This document shows, one piece after another, positions 1 through 6,785 of a DNA stretch of 12,738 nucleotides. The stretch spans positions 1 through 12,738 of the forward strand of contig CACZRJ010000008.1 in NCBI GenBank assembly GCA_902783535.1, given 5' to 3'. The stretch's first letter is position 1, and each line of letters starts with the position of its first letter. The translations under genes and the position numbers were made by a program. The notes below the pieces were generated by a model. It did no database searches, had not been told where the DNA came from, and saw only the letters and a program-made list of their open reading frames with translations. This DNA comes from an uncultured Ruminococcus sp. (lineage in GTDB: Bacteria > Bacillota > Clostridia > Oscillospirales > CAG-382).

Positions 1-1222
1 CCTCCAGCGCGCGCATGGCGCCGGAAACGCTGTTTTCGGAAGACGCGTGCGTGAAGATCATCAGTTCCGCTCCGTCGTTTCCGCGCTCTTCCTGAACCAG
101 GGACGCGAGGCTTACGCCGTATTCGCCGAACACGCGCGCGACGTTCGCGAGAACCAGCGGCCGGTCTTCGACCGCCAGGCGGATGTAGTAGACGTGCGGC
201 GTCTCTCCGATGCCGGACACCGGAATGCGCGGTAATTTGTGCGACGGTCCGAATCTGCCGGCTTCTGACTCCTTCACAACGGACATCAGGTCCCCGACGA
301 CCGAGCTCGCCGTCGGCATGGAGCCGGCGCCCCGGCCGTAAAGCATGATTTCGCCGACCGCGTCTCCGTTGATGAAAACGGCGTTGAACGCGTCCGAGAC
401 CGCAGCCAGCGGATGCGTCTTCGGCAGAAGCGCGGGACGCACGTAGACTTCGCATCCTCCATCCGATTTCTGAGCGACCGCGAGCAGCTTGAACACGTAG
501 CCCGAACGGTCCGCGAAGGCGATGTCGGTTTTCGTCAGTCCGGAAATGCCCTCGTGCGAAACGTCCTCGTACGCGACCGGCGTATGGAATGCGAGCGTCG
601 AAAGAATGGCGATCTTCCGCGCGGCGTCTCCGCCTTCGACGTCGGATGTCGGATCCGCTTCCGCGTACCCGAGCTCCTGCGCCTGCCTCAGGGCGTCTTC
701 GTAGGACATGCCGTCCCGCGTCATCCGGGTGAGGATATAGTTCGTGGTCCCGTTGAGGATCCCGTAGATCGAGCGGATCTCGTTCGCCGCAAGCGTTCTG
801 CGGATCGGGTCGACGATCGGGATCCCTCCGCCGACGCTCGCTTCGAACGCCAGCAGAACACGGTTCTTATCGGCCGTTTCCGTAAGTTCGCGGTATCTGG
901 AAGCAATGAGGTCCTTGTTCGCCGTCACGACGTGCTTGCCCGCATTCATCGCCGCGGTGATGTACCGGTACGCGTCGTCCGTTCCGCCGATCAGCTCGAC
1001 GACGACGGAGATCTCCGGATCCGTCAGGATCTCTTCCGCGTTTCCGCAGATCTGGTCTTCTCTCAGCCCGAGCTTCCGCGCCTTTTCCGGAGTCCGCGCG
1101 AGCACCTTTTTCAGGACGATCTTTTTACCGAGCTGCTTCTCGATGTTGTCCCCGTTCTTCCGGAGAAGACGGATGACGCCGGACGCGACCGTACCGCATC
1201 CGAGGACGGCGATTTGAATCAT
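1..1222 (-). CDS. hom: Homoserine dehydrogenase (3' end outside window)
   Basis: NAD(P)-dependent homoserine dehydrogenase reduces aspartate semialdehyde to homoserine in the cytoplasm, on the route to threonine and methionine. About 407 codons are visible; Firmicute Hom is usually a little over 430, so only the end is missing. The N-terminus MIQIAVLGCGTVASGV holds the Rossmann nucleotide-binding glycines. TANKDLIA, EASVGGGIPI, LNGTTNYIL and AEADPTSDVEGGDAARK are hallmark Hom segments (substrate and catalytic region). A C-terminal ACT domain follows, beginning around VYYIRLAVEDRP, which usually gives feedback inhibition by threonine. The ATG at 1222-1220 has an AAGGAG ribosome site (1228-1233) five bases upstream. 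It is transcribed away from the MBOAT operon from its own promoter. No T-box or attenuator is evident in the roughly 45-nt leader. Identity is very secure. Confidence 0.96.
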   Translation of the reverse strand, partial: MIQIAVLGCGTVASGVIRLLRKNGDNIEKQLGKKIVLKKVLARTPEKARKLGLREDQICGNAEEILTDPEISVVVELIGGTDDAYRYITAAMNAGKHVVTANKDLIASRYRELTETADKNRVLLAFEASVGGGIPIVDPIRRTLAANEIRSIYGILNGTTNYILTRMTRDGMSYEDALRQAQELGYAEADPTSDVEGGDAARKIAILSTLAFHTPVAYEDVSHEGISGLTKTDIAFADRSGYVFKLLAVAQKSDGGCEVYVRPALLPKTHPLAAVSDAFNAVFINGDAVGEIMLYGRGAGSMPTASSVVGDLMSVVKESEAGRFGPSHKLPRIPVSGIGETPHVYYIRLAVEDRPLVLANVARVFGEYGVSLASLVQEERGNDGAELMIFTHASSENSVSGAMRALE

Positions 1223-1275
1223 ATGAACTCCTTCCGGTCTTCACACATGCGTAACAGTAAAAACTTTTTCATTTT

Positions 1276-1304
1276 ATTATACCCTGTCCGCGTCGCGCAG
1301 TCAA
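1276..1304 (-). promoter_or_regulatory. Sigma-A promoter of hom
   Basis: Read on the minus strand, TTGACT (1304-1299) and TATAAT (1281-1276) are separated by exactly 17 bp. This is a near-perfect housekeeping promoter, with the start of transcription expected near 1269. It points into hom with a leader of about 45 nt. Its -35 box lies only 16 bp from the -35 box of the divergent promoter. Confidence 0.85.
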
Positions 1305-1320
1305 GTTGCAAACGGAAGAA

Positions 1321-1349
1321 TTGACAAAAAGATTTTTCGGGAATATAAT
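1321..1349 (+). promoter_or_regulatory. Consensus sigma-A promoter of the MBOAT operon
   Basis: TTGACA (1321-1326) and TATAAT (1344-1349) are both perfect consensus hexamers with a 17-bp spacer. Transcription should begin near 1356, giving a leader of about 37 nt before the start codon at 1393. No operator-like dyad is visible inside it, so the surface operon looks constitutively and strongly expressed unless a regulator reads the back-to-back promoter gap. Confidence 0.88.
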
Positions 1350-1392
1350 AAAAATAAGATGACTATCACGAAAACACCGGAAGGATGCCGCA

Positions 1393-2808
1393 ATGCCGCT
1401 CACCAGTCCCCTGTTCCTGCTTTTGCTTCTGCCAGCCGTCCTCCTGTACTTTTTGCTTCCGCGGAAGTGCGGACCTTTCGTGCTGCTTTCCCTCAGCCTG
1501 CTCTACTGCGCGTCCTGGGGCATATGGATGCTTCTCCCGATCGCGTGGGACTTCGCCGTGTGCCTGCTGTTCTCCTTCCTGATCGAAAAAGCGGAGACCG
1601 AAAAGAAAAAGCGTGCGGCGAATATCGCCGCTCAGGTCCTGCTGTTCGGCGCGCTGATCGCCTTCAAGGGAATGCAGTGGCTGCGCGGCGGCGCCGACGG
1701 ACTGCTCGGATCCTTTTCCTTCGAATGGAACATCCTGCTTCCCGTCGGCATTTCCTTCTATACCCTGCAGGCCTCCGCATATCTGACGGACATCCGGCGA
1801 AAGGAGGCAGAACGGGAACGGAATCCCCTGTCGCTCGCGCTGTTTCTGTCATATTTTCCGCAGCTCGTCTCCGGACCGATCTCCAGAGCGAACGTTTTAC
1901 TTCCCGCTTTTCGCGGAAGGGCCGCGTGGGACGCGGACGGAGCGGTCACGTCCTTTAAGCGCATCCTCTTCGGGCTGTTTGAAAAAATCGCGGTCGCAGA
2001 TCTCCTCGGACGGACGTCGGACGCGATGCTGTCTTCCCCGGAAACGGCCGGCGGGCCGGCCGTGCTGATCGGGATCATGCTGTACTCTCTGCGGATCCTG
2101 TGCGATTTCCGCGGATACAGCCATCTGGCGATCGGCGTTTCCGGACTGTTCGGGATCCGGCTTCCGGAGAACTTCAACGACCCCTACGGCGCATATTCCG
2201 TCAGCGAATTCTGGAGGCGCTGGCACATCACGCTTTCGGAATGGATCCGGGACTACCTGTATTTTCCGCTCGGCGGCAGCCGCGTCGGCGTGCCCCGGTT
2301 CTGCCTGAACATTCTGATCTGTTTCCTTTTCAGCGGTCTATGGCACGGCGCCGGACTGAATTTCCTTGTCTGGGGTCTTCTGCACGCGGTCTTCCGGATC
2401 GTCGAACGGATCATCTTCCGCAGAAAGAAGCCTGCGAATCCCGCCTCGCGCGCCGTCCGGTCGCTCTGCACGTTCCTCGCCGTCACCTTCGCGTGGATCT
2501 TTTTCCGTTCCCCGTCTCTCTCCGACGCGGGACACCTGCTGCACGGACTGATGAACGGCTCCGTCTTCACGGCGTCCGCCTGGACGTCCGTCGCCTCAGC
2601 CGCGGGCTTCGGCTCCCTCGCATGGGTCCTGCCCGCCTGCGCGCTTCTGCTGTTCGCCGTTTACCGTCTGCTTCTTCCGCGTCTGAAAGGAAAACTGCTG
2701 CCCTGCCGGTACGCCGTTTACGTCCTGATGCTCTGGACGACCGCCGCCGCGTGCATCCTTCTGCACAGCGAAGGCGTCTCCTCCGCGTTCATCTACATGC
2801 AGTTCTAG
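1393..2808 (+). CDS. MBOAT-family O-acyltransferase (AlgI/DltB/PatA-like)
   Basis: A 471-residue polytopic membrane protein of the MBOAT family. Relatives (AlgI, DltB, PatA) move acyl groups across the membrane for O-acylation of cell-envelope polymers. The family pattern runs along its length: LLPVGISFYTLQ (115-126) followed by Y130 and D133, SYFPQLVSGPIS (153-164), SEFWRRWHITLSEWIRDYLY (271-290) with H278, FPLGG (291-295), the active-site segment FSGLWHGAGLNFLVWG (313-328) with the invariant His318, and an FIYMQF end resembling the usual FIYFQF. The length fits the 450-520 of the family. The ATG at 1393 has AAGGA (1381-1385) seven bases upstream. The gene ends 18 bp before the SGNH gene and shares its operon. 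One oddity is DFRGYSHLAIG (238-248), where the common form is DFSGYSDxAIG. The acyl donor and acceptor are unknown. Confidence 0.93.
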   Translation: MPLTSPLFLLLLLPAVLLYFLLPRKCGPFVLLSLSLLYCASWGIWMLLPIAWDFAVCLLFSFLIEKAETEKKKRAANIAAQVLLFGALIAFKGMQWLRGGADGLLGSFSFEWNILLPVGISFYTLQASAYLTDIRRKEAERERNPLSLALFLSYFPQLVSGPISRANVLLPAFRGRAAWDADGAVTSFKRILFGLFEKIAVADLLGRTSDAMLSSPETAGGPAVLIGIMLYSLRILCDFRGYSHLAIGVSGLFGIRLPENFNDPYGAYSVSEFWRRWHITLSEWIRDYLYFPLGGSRVGVPRFCLNILICFLFSGLWHGAGLNFLVWGLLHAVFRIVERIIFRRKKPANPASRAVRSLCTFLAVTFAWIFFRSPSLSDAGHLLHGLMNGSVFTASAWTSVASAAGFGSLAWVLPACALLLFAVYRLLLPRLKGKLLPCRYAVYVLMLWTTAAACILLHSEGVSSAFIYMQF

Positions 2809-2826
2809 GAAGGAGGCGTTCAAGCC

Positions 2827-4290
2827 ATGGACAATCAACCGAAAACGACCGGCGGAAAGTTTTCTCCGAACAAACGCCTCATCGTCCTGCTTTCCGCCTT
2901 TGCGCTCGCTCTGGTCATTCCGCTCGCCTGTTTCCTCGCCGCGGCGCACGCCGCGGGAAACGTCTATTCCGGGTCCTTTACCGCCGCGCTTGCGGACAAA
3001 TACGAACTGCTCCGGAAAACGGAAAGTCAGAAACTCGTTCTGATCGGCGGCAGCAGCCTGCCGTTCGGGATCCGCGGCGACCTGATCGAGGACCGGCTGC
3101 ACGTGTCATCCGTGGATATGGGCGTCTACGCGGCGCTCGGCACGAAGGTCATGCTGGAATTGTCCCTCGGCGGCATCTCCGCGGGCGATATCGTCGTGAT
3201 CGCACCCGAACTCAGCGAGCAGACCTATTCTTCCTATTTCAATCCCGACGTCTTCTGGGAAGCCGCCTACGAAAGGCCGGAAATGCTCCGGGACCTCCGG
3301 CCGGAAGAAATCAGAGAGATGCTCTGGCACTATTTCCCGTTCTCCGCCGACCGCATCCTGCACCGGTCGGACGGGAAAACGCCCGATGGAACGCTCTATT
3401 CCCGCTTTTCCTTCGACGAAAACGGCGATCTCTCCTTCCCGCACAGGGGAAATCAGATGGCCGGCGGGTACGACCCCGCGCAGCCGGTATCGCTGAAAGG
3501 ACTGCTGACGGAAGATTTCTTCGAAACGGTCCTTCCGTTCATCAGACAGGCTTCCGACGCCGGCGCGGACGTCTTCTTCTCCTTCTCCCCGACGAACAGA
3601 TCCGCGAGATCCTTTACGGAGGAGGACGAAAACGCGTTTCTCGCCATCCTCAGGGAAAGACTTCCCTGCGGGATCCTCGGGACGCCTTCCATGATGACCT
3701 ACGACAAGGATTATTTCTTCAACACGAACTACCATCTGAACGAGACCGGCGCGATCCTGCACACGCGCACGCTCCTGGAGCAGCTGCTGAAAGCGCTCGG
3801 CCTGCCGTCCGACACGGGCATAGAGGTTCCGGAGATCCCCGCCGGAGAACGCATGGAACCGGACCCGGTCCCCGGTGACGAGGAAAAGGAATCGAATTTC
3901 AGGTTCACCTATTCCGGAGGCGTCTACTATCTGTCCGAAGTCATCGGGAACGCTTCTTCGGCAACGGAACTGACCCTCCCAGACTCCTACCGCGGTCGCC
4001 CGGTCGAAGGACTGGAAACAGGAACTTTCCGAAATTGTTCGTCTCTTGAGATCCTTCGTATTCCAGACAGCTATTCGATGTTCCCGCACGGCCTGTTCCT
4101 TCCCTGCGCCGCTTTGAAGGAGATCCATCTCGCGCACACGGAGCCTTCCTCCGTCTCCATCCCCGTGAGCGGGCTGTTCGACGGCCCGGAAAGCGGACTT
4201 GCCGTCTACGTCCCTGCGGCCGCTTATACGAGATACGCGAGCGACTACAGCTGGCGGGTCTACCGTTCCTATTTCAAAAAGGAGGCATGA
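2827..4290 (+). CDS. Membrane-anchored SGNH/DltD-AlgJ-like protein with BspA-type LRR tail
   Basis: A 487-residue extracytoplasmic protein, likely the partner of the upstream acyltransferase. A basic N-terminus (KFSPNKR) precedes one hydrophobic anchor at about 18-43. The SGNH-like core begins at VLIGGSSLPFGI (71-82), where Ser76 is the probable nucleophile, and ends with NTNYHLNETGA (299-309), where His303 is the probable catalytic histidine; this arrangement is typical of DltD/AlgJ-type proteins paired with MBOATs. A Pro/Glu-rich linker (about 333-356) leads to a region (about 357-487) resembling type-5 leucine-rich repeats: LTLPDSYRGRPVEGLETGTF, then CSSLEILRIPD, LKEIHL and a closing LAVYVPAAAYTRY. 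The Asp often found four residues before the His appears to be Asn299; Asp293 or Asp295 might substitute. The ATG at 2827 has AAGGAGG (2810-2816). The SGNH assignment rests on motif and context, and the LRR assignment on pattern. Confidence 0.8.
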   Translation: MDNQPKTTGGKFSPNKRLIVLLSAFALALVIPLACFLAAAHAAGNVYSGSFTAALADKYELLRKTESQKLVLIGGSSLPFGIRGDLIEDRLHVSSVDMGVYAALGTKVMLELSLGGISAGDIVVIAPELSEQTYSSYFNPDVFWEAAYERPEMLRDLRPEEIREMLWHYFPFSADRILHRSDGKTPDGTLYSRFSFDENGDLSFPHRGNQMAGGYDPAQPVSLKGLLTEDFFETVLPFIRQASDAGADVFFSFSPTNRSARSFTEEDENAFLAILRERLPCGILGTPSMMTYDKDYFFNTNYHLNETGAILHTRTLLEQLLKALGLPSDTGIEVPEIPAGERMEPDPVPGDEEKESNFRFTYSGGVYYLSEVIGNASSATELTLPDSYRGRPVEGLETGTFRNCSSLEILRIPDSYSMFPHGLFLPCAALKEIHLAHTEPSSVSIPVSGLFDGPESGLAVYVPAAAYTRYASDYSWRVYRSYFKKEA

Positions 4291-4294
4291 ATTC

Positions 4295-6472
4295 ATGCGA
4301 ATCTTTTCCCATTCCCGCGCAAGACGGCTGACCGCCGTCACGGCAGCATGTCTTCTGCTGACCCTGTTCCTGCTTTCGGCATGCGATTCCCGGCCGCAGG
4401 ACGGCATCAGACAGATCGCCATCGCAGTGAGAAAGCTGCCGGATAAGACGGAATATACCGCCGGAGAATCCTTCGACCGGGCCGGCATGAAAGTCGTCGC
4501 GGTGTACAGCGACGGTTCGGAAACCGAGATCACGGCATACAACGTTCACCCGTCCGTCCTGTCGGAAGGGACCGACCGCGTCTTCGTCTCCTACAAGGAA
4601 GCTTCCGCGGAGGTCCGGGTCACCGTACGCCCGAAAAGCGACTACAGTTCCGACATCTCCGTCAGCCTGCCCGACGCGAGTTCCGATCTTTCGCCGGACG
4701 AGCCTTCCGCTCCGGACGAATCGCCGGACGAGTCTTCCGTCCCGGGGGAATCGACGGACACAAGTCCGTCGGAAGGCGCCTTCTTCAAAATGCTTGAACT
4801 GATCCGGACGCCGGTCAAAACGGTCTACGTCTCCGGCGAGGAGCTCGACCTGACCGGGCTCCGCCTGTCCTTCTCTTCGCAGGACGCCTATCATCTCGAA
4901 GTCCATCCGGACGCCGTTCCGATCGGTCAGGTGAAAACCGGCGGAGAAGCGCGGAAGATTCCCGTGCAGGTCTACTACAGAGACGTTCCCGTCCAGTTCG
5001 AGATCACCGTCGTCCCGGGCGAGCCCGACGTCTTTCATTCCCGCTATACCGAAAGCGACGCGAAAAGAAAACTGAATGAGATCTCCGCCGGCGTCTCCGG
5101 TAAAACGAACAACAATTTCGAACAGCCCGATTCCATCGGGAGAACGCTGGAAAATCCTTTCCCGGACGGCGTCGTGAGAAACACCGACGAACTGACCGCC
5201 TATCTCGACTATCACCTGTTCTACGGCATCGACAGCGTGATCGTCCGCACGGACTACGCCTTCGACGACTTCGAAAAGGAACTCGACGCCTATTACTACA
5301 GAAGCGGGCTCTGCGCCTCGAACGCCGCCGTCAGCAGCCGGAACCTCGGCGGAGGCTGGCATCAGGTCCTCTTCCGTCTCTACAAGGACGATCTGCTCAT
5401 CGCGAAGCAGGACGAGGCGAAGATCTCGAAATTCGTTTCCGTTCCCTTTTTCCCGTCTTCCCGTCCAAGCGGATACAAATTCAAAAAGATCGACGCCGTC
5501 AACGGCATCACCGTATGGAACTCGGATCAGCTTTCCTACGCGCTGTCCATGGGGTACGATGTCTCCCCCGTTCCGGGCAGTCCCGCGGAAGAGGTCCTGA
5601 ACAGTGCGGCGTCCGTTCTGGAAAGCGTCTGCGACGACGGCATGACGCCCTTTCAGAAGATGTACAACATCGCCCTGTATTTCATCCGGAACGTCCGATA
5701 CGACAAGGAAGGCGAAGTCTTCGCGTCCCACGTGTGCGATTTTGAGAACGAGCCGGATCAGCTGGCGGCCCGCTTCGTCTCCTTCAAGGCGGAGGGTCCG
5801 CTGCTTTACGGCCACAGCGTCTGTTACGGGTTCGCCAAGGCGAATACGATCCTGCTCGCGCTGGAAGGACTGGACGTCAGACGCGTCGTCGGAAAGGACA
5901 GGGAAACGAAAGGACGGTCCGCCTACCTCATCGACGAGGAAACCGGTCAGTACGAGGAGATCTTCTATATCCATTCCTACAACTACGTGACGATCGACGG
6001 AAAGCAGTATCTGGACGACATCACGTTCGCCTATGCGGGAGACATTCCGATGGAGAAAGGACGGGCGACCTGGTACAGAAACCCATGCGTCGGACTGTCG
6101 AAAAAAGAGCACGCCGTCGTGTACAACACTTACGAAGACGATATCGTCTCCTCTTCCCCCGGCTACAGTCCCGGTTCTTTCTTCCACCTGGAGGAATTCA
6201 CCTACCCGTCCGCTCACGGGGACAAGCCCGCGGTCGTCCGGACGCAGGAGGACCTGGAAGACTGGTTCGCGTATATGAAAACAGAGGCCGCCGGGTCCAA
6301 AGCCGTCTCCGCCGCCGTCTTCGTCTCCGTTTCCTTCGATTCCGCCGAAAACCTCGTTTCCCGCATGCAGTCGATCGCAGGAAAGACCTTTCCCTACTAC
6401 AGATACGGCCTGTCGAAGCGGGTGATCGGCGACGAGGAATTCTACGAACTCCTGCTGTGCGCCGGCATCTGA
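4295..6472 (+). CDS. Lipoprotein with Ig-like domains and transglutaminase-like domain
   Basis: A 725-residue surface lipoprotein. The signal peptide (1-29, basic then hydrophobic) ends in the lipobox LLSAC, with Cys30 the lipidated residue. Residues about 42-112 resemble a Big_3-type bacterial Ig-like domain (TEYTAGESFDRAGMKVVAVY, then YSDGSETEIT). A Ser/Asp/Pro-rich spacer (about 115-160) follows, then a second Ig-like domain (about 166-242). Residues about 450-580 look transglutaminase-like: YNIALYFIRNVRYD, then GHSVCYGFAKA with Cys510, then IHSYNYVTIDGKQYLDDITF with His560 and Asp574/575 as the triad. Such folds act as cross-linking enzymes, as proteases, or without activity, so the substrate is open. 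Residues 580-725 are unrecognised. I chose the ATG at 4295 because GGAGG (4281-4285) fits it and a signal peptide starts there. It begins four bases after the SGNH stop and is last in the operon, before a strong terminator. Confidence 0.85.
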   Translation: MRIFSHSRARRLTAVTAACLLLTLFLLSACDSRPQDGIRQIAIAVRKLPDKTEYTAGESFDRAGMKVVAVYSDGSETEITAYNVHPSVLSEGTDRVFVSYKEASAEVRVTVRPKSDYSSDISVSLPDASSDLSPDEPSAPDESPDESSVPGESTDTSPSEGAFFKMLELIRTPVKTVYVSGEELDLTGLRLSFSSQDAYHLEVHPDAVPIGQVKTGGEARKIPVQVYYRDVPVQFEITVVPGEPDVFHSRYTESDAKRKLNEISAGVSGKTNNNFEQPDSIGRTLENPFPDGVVRNTDELTAYLDYHLFYGIDSVIVRTDYAFDDFEKELDAYYYRSGLCASNAAVSSRNLGGGWHQVLFRLYKDDLLIAKQDEAKISKFVSVPFFPSSRPSGYKFKKIDAVNGITVWNSDQLSYALSMGYDVSPVPGSPAEEVLNSAASVLESVCDDGMTPFQKMYNIALYFIRNVRYDKEGEVFASHVCDFENEPDQLAARFVSFKAEGPLLYGHSVCYGFAKANTILLALEGLDVRRVVGKDRETKGRSAYLIDEETGQYEEIFYIHSYNYVTIDGKQYLDDITFAYAGDIPMEKGRATWYRNPCVGLSKKEHAVVYNTYEDDIVSSSPGYSPGSFFHLEEFTYPSAHGDKPAVVRTQEDLEDWFAYMKTEAAGSKAVSAAVFVSVSFDSAENLVSRMQSIAGKTFPYYRYGLSKRVIGDEEFYELLLCAGI
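4691..4750 (+). repeat. 30-bp imperfect tandem duplication in the lipoprotein linker
   Basis: The word TCGCCGGACGAG occurs at 4691-4702 and again at 4721-4732, each followed by a similar CTTCCG-containing stretch, giving two copies with a period of 30 bp (10 codons). They encode the acidic Ser/Pro spacer (SPDEPSAPDE, SPDESSVPGE) between the two Ig-like domains. The period keeps the frame, so copy number could vary without breaking the gene. Confidence 0.7.
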
Positions 6473-6502
6473 TCATCGGCTGATCCGCCGGATCGGCTGT
6501 AT

Positions 6503-6545
6503 GCATGTCCGTTCATCCGCATGGATGACGGGCATGCTTTCTTTT
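6503..6545 (+). terminator. Intrinsic terminator of the surface operon
   Basis: GCATGTCCGTTCATCC (6503-6518) pairs with GGATGACGGGCATGC (6523-6537) through about 15 pairs, with one bulged T and one G-T pair, around a four-base GCAT loop. TTTCTTTT (6538-6545) follows. It lies about 30 bp after the lipoprotein stop codon and separates that operon from the transport operon. Confidence 0.92.
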
Positions 6546-6590
6546 CCGGCAGGGCGCGTCCCGGAGGCCAATTTCTGCCCGCACCTTCCG

Positions 6591-6700
6591 ATTTATGCAT
6601 AGTTTATTGCATTTTTTTAAAATTATGCATTAAAATGAAATATTTTTCATATTTTTTTTGAAAAATATTCATAAAAGTACTTGCATTTTTCATTTTTGGA
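6591..6700 (+). promoter_or_regulatory. AT-rich control region with ARG-box-like dyads
   Basis: This is most of the non-coding sequence between terminator and transport operon, and it is strikingly AT-rich against GC-rich neighbours. It contains ATGAAATATTTTTCAT (6635-6650), a perfect 6-bp inverted repeat with a 4-bp centre. Extended to 6634-6651 it matches the ArgR box WNTGAATWWWWATTCANW with two mismatches, at symmetric positions. A second dyad, TGAAAAATATTCA (6659-6671), has its centre 22-23 bp away, close to the ~21-bp spacing of paired ARG boxes. TGCATTAAAATGAA (6626-6639) is an overlapping alternative. TGCAT also recurs at 6596, 6608, 6626 and 6682. The operon encodes ArgR at its end, so ArgR binding is the natural inference. 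The stretch 6546-6590 shows nothing recognisable. Confidence 0.5.
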
Positions 6701-6708
6701 GATATAAT
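6681..6708 (+). promoter_or_regulatory. Promoter of the transport-argR operon
   Basis: A perfect -10 hexamer TATAAT (6703-6708) has TTGCAT (6681-6686) 16 bp upstream as a weak -35 (TTG matches; the rest does not). Transcription should begin near 6714-6716. The -35 box lies just downstream of the ARG-box-like dyads, a position from which a bound ArgR hexamer could block or alter polymerase entry. Confidence 0.7.
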
Positions 6709-6733
6709 GATGCCTGTAACAATTTTCAACAAA

Positions 6734-6756
6734 GCCGCACCGGCCGAACCGGCGGC
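6734..6756 (+). other. Short GC hairpin in the leader of the binding-protein gene
   Basis: GCCG-CA-CCGG (6734-6743) can pair with CCGGCGGC (6749-6756), leaving a two-base bulge and the loop CCGAA. It sits in the 5' leader about 30 nt before the start codon and 18 nt before the ribosome site. With no T-tract it is not a terminator. It may protect the transcript's 5' end, or it may be incidental in GC-rich DNA. Confidence 0.45.
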
Positions 6757-6785
6757 GCAACCGCATCAGAGAGAGGAGAAACATC

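Noticed and set aside
413..1324. A 303-codon plus-strand frame opposite hom
   Set aside because: Homoserine dehydrogenase motifs run throughout the opposite strand; this frame has none.
1359..1958. A 199-codon frame starting 34 bp before the MBOAT start, considered as an upstream leader gene
   Set aside because: No ribosome site ahead of its ATG, Arg-rich sequence without motifs, and it overlaps the MBOAT gene out of frame.
2100..3878. A 592-codon plus-strand frame across the MBOAT/SGNH junction
   Set aside because: Extremely Arg-rich without motifs, and conflicts with two clear genes in another frame.
4274..6217. A 647-codon open frame on the minus strand opposite the lipoprotein gene
   Set aside because: Lacks recognisable domains and is Arg/Val-rich; it mirrors the strong G/C third-position bias of the sense gene. 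The plus-strand frame has a signal peptide, lipobox and family motifs.
6596..6612. TGCATAGTTTATTGCA considered as a full ARG box
   Set aside because: The two half-sites are two bases too far apart for the 14-bp core and the outer arms are imperfect; kept only as part of the TGCAT series.
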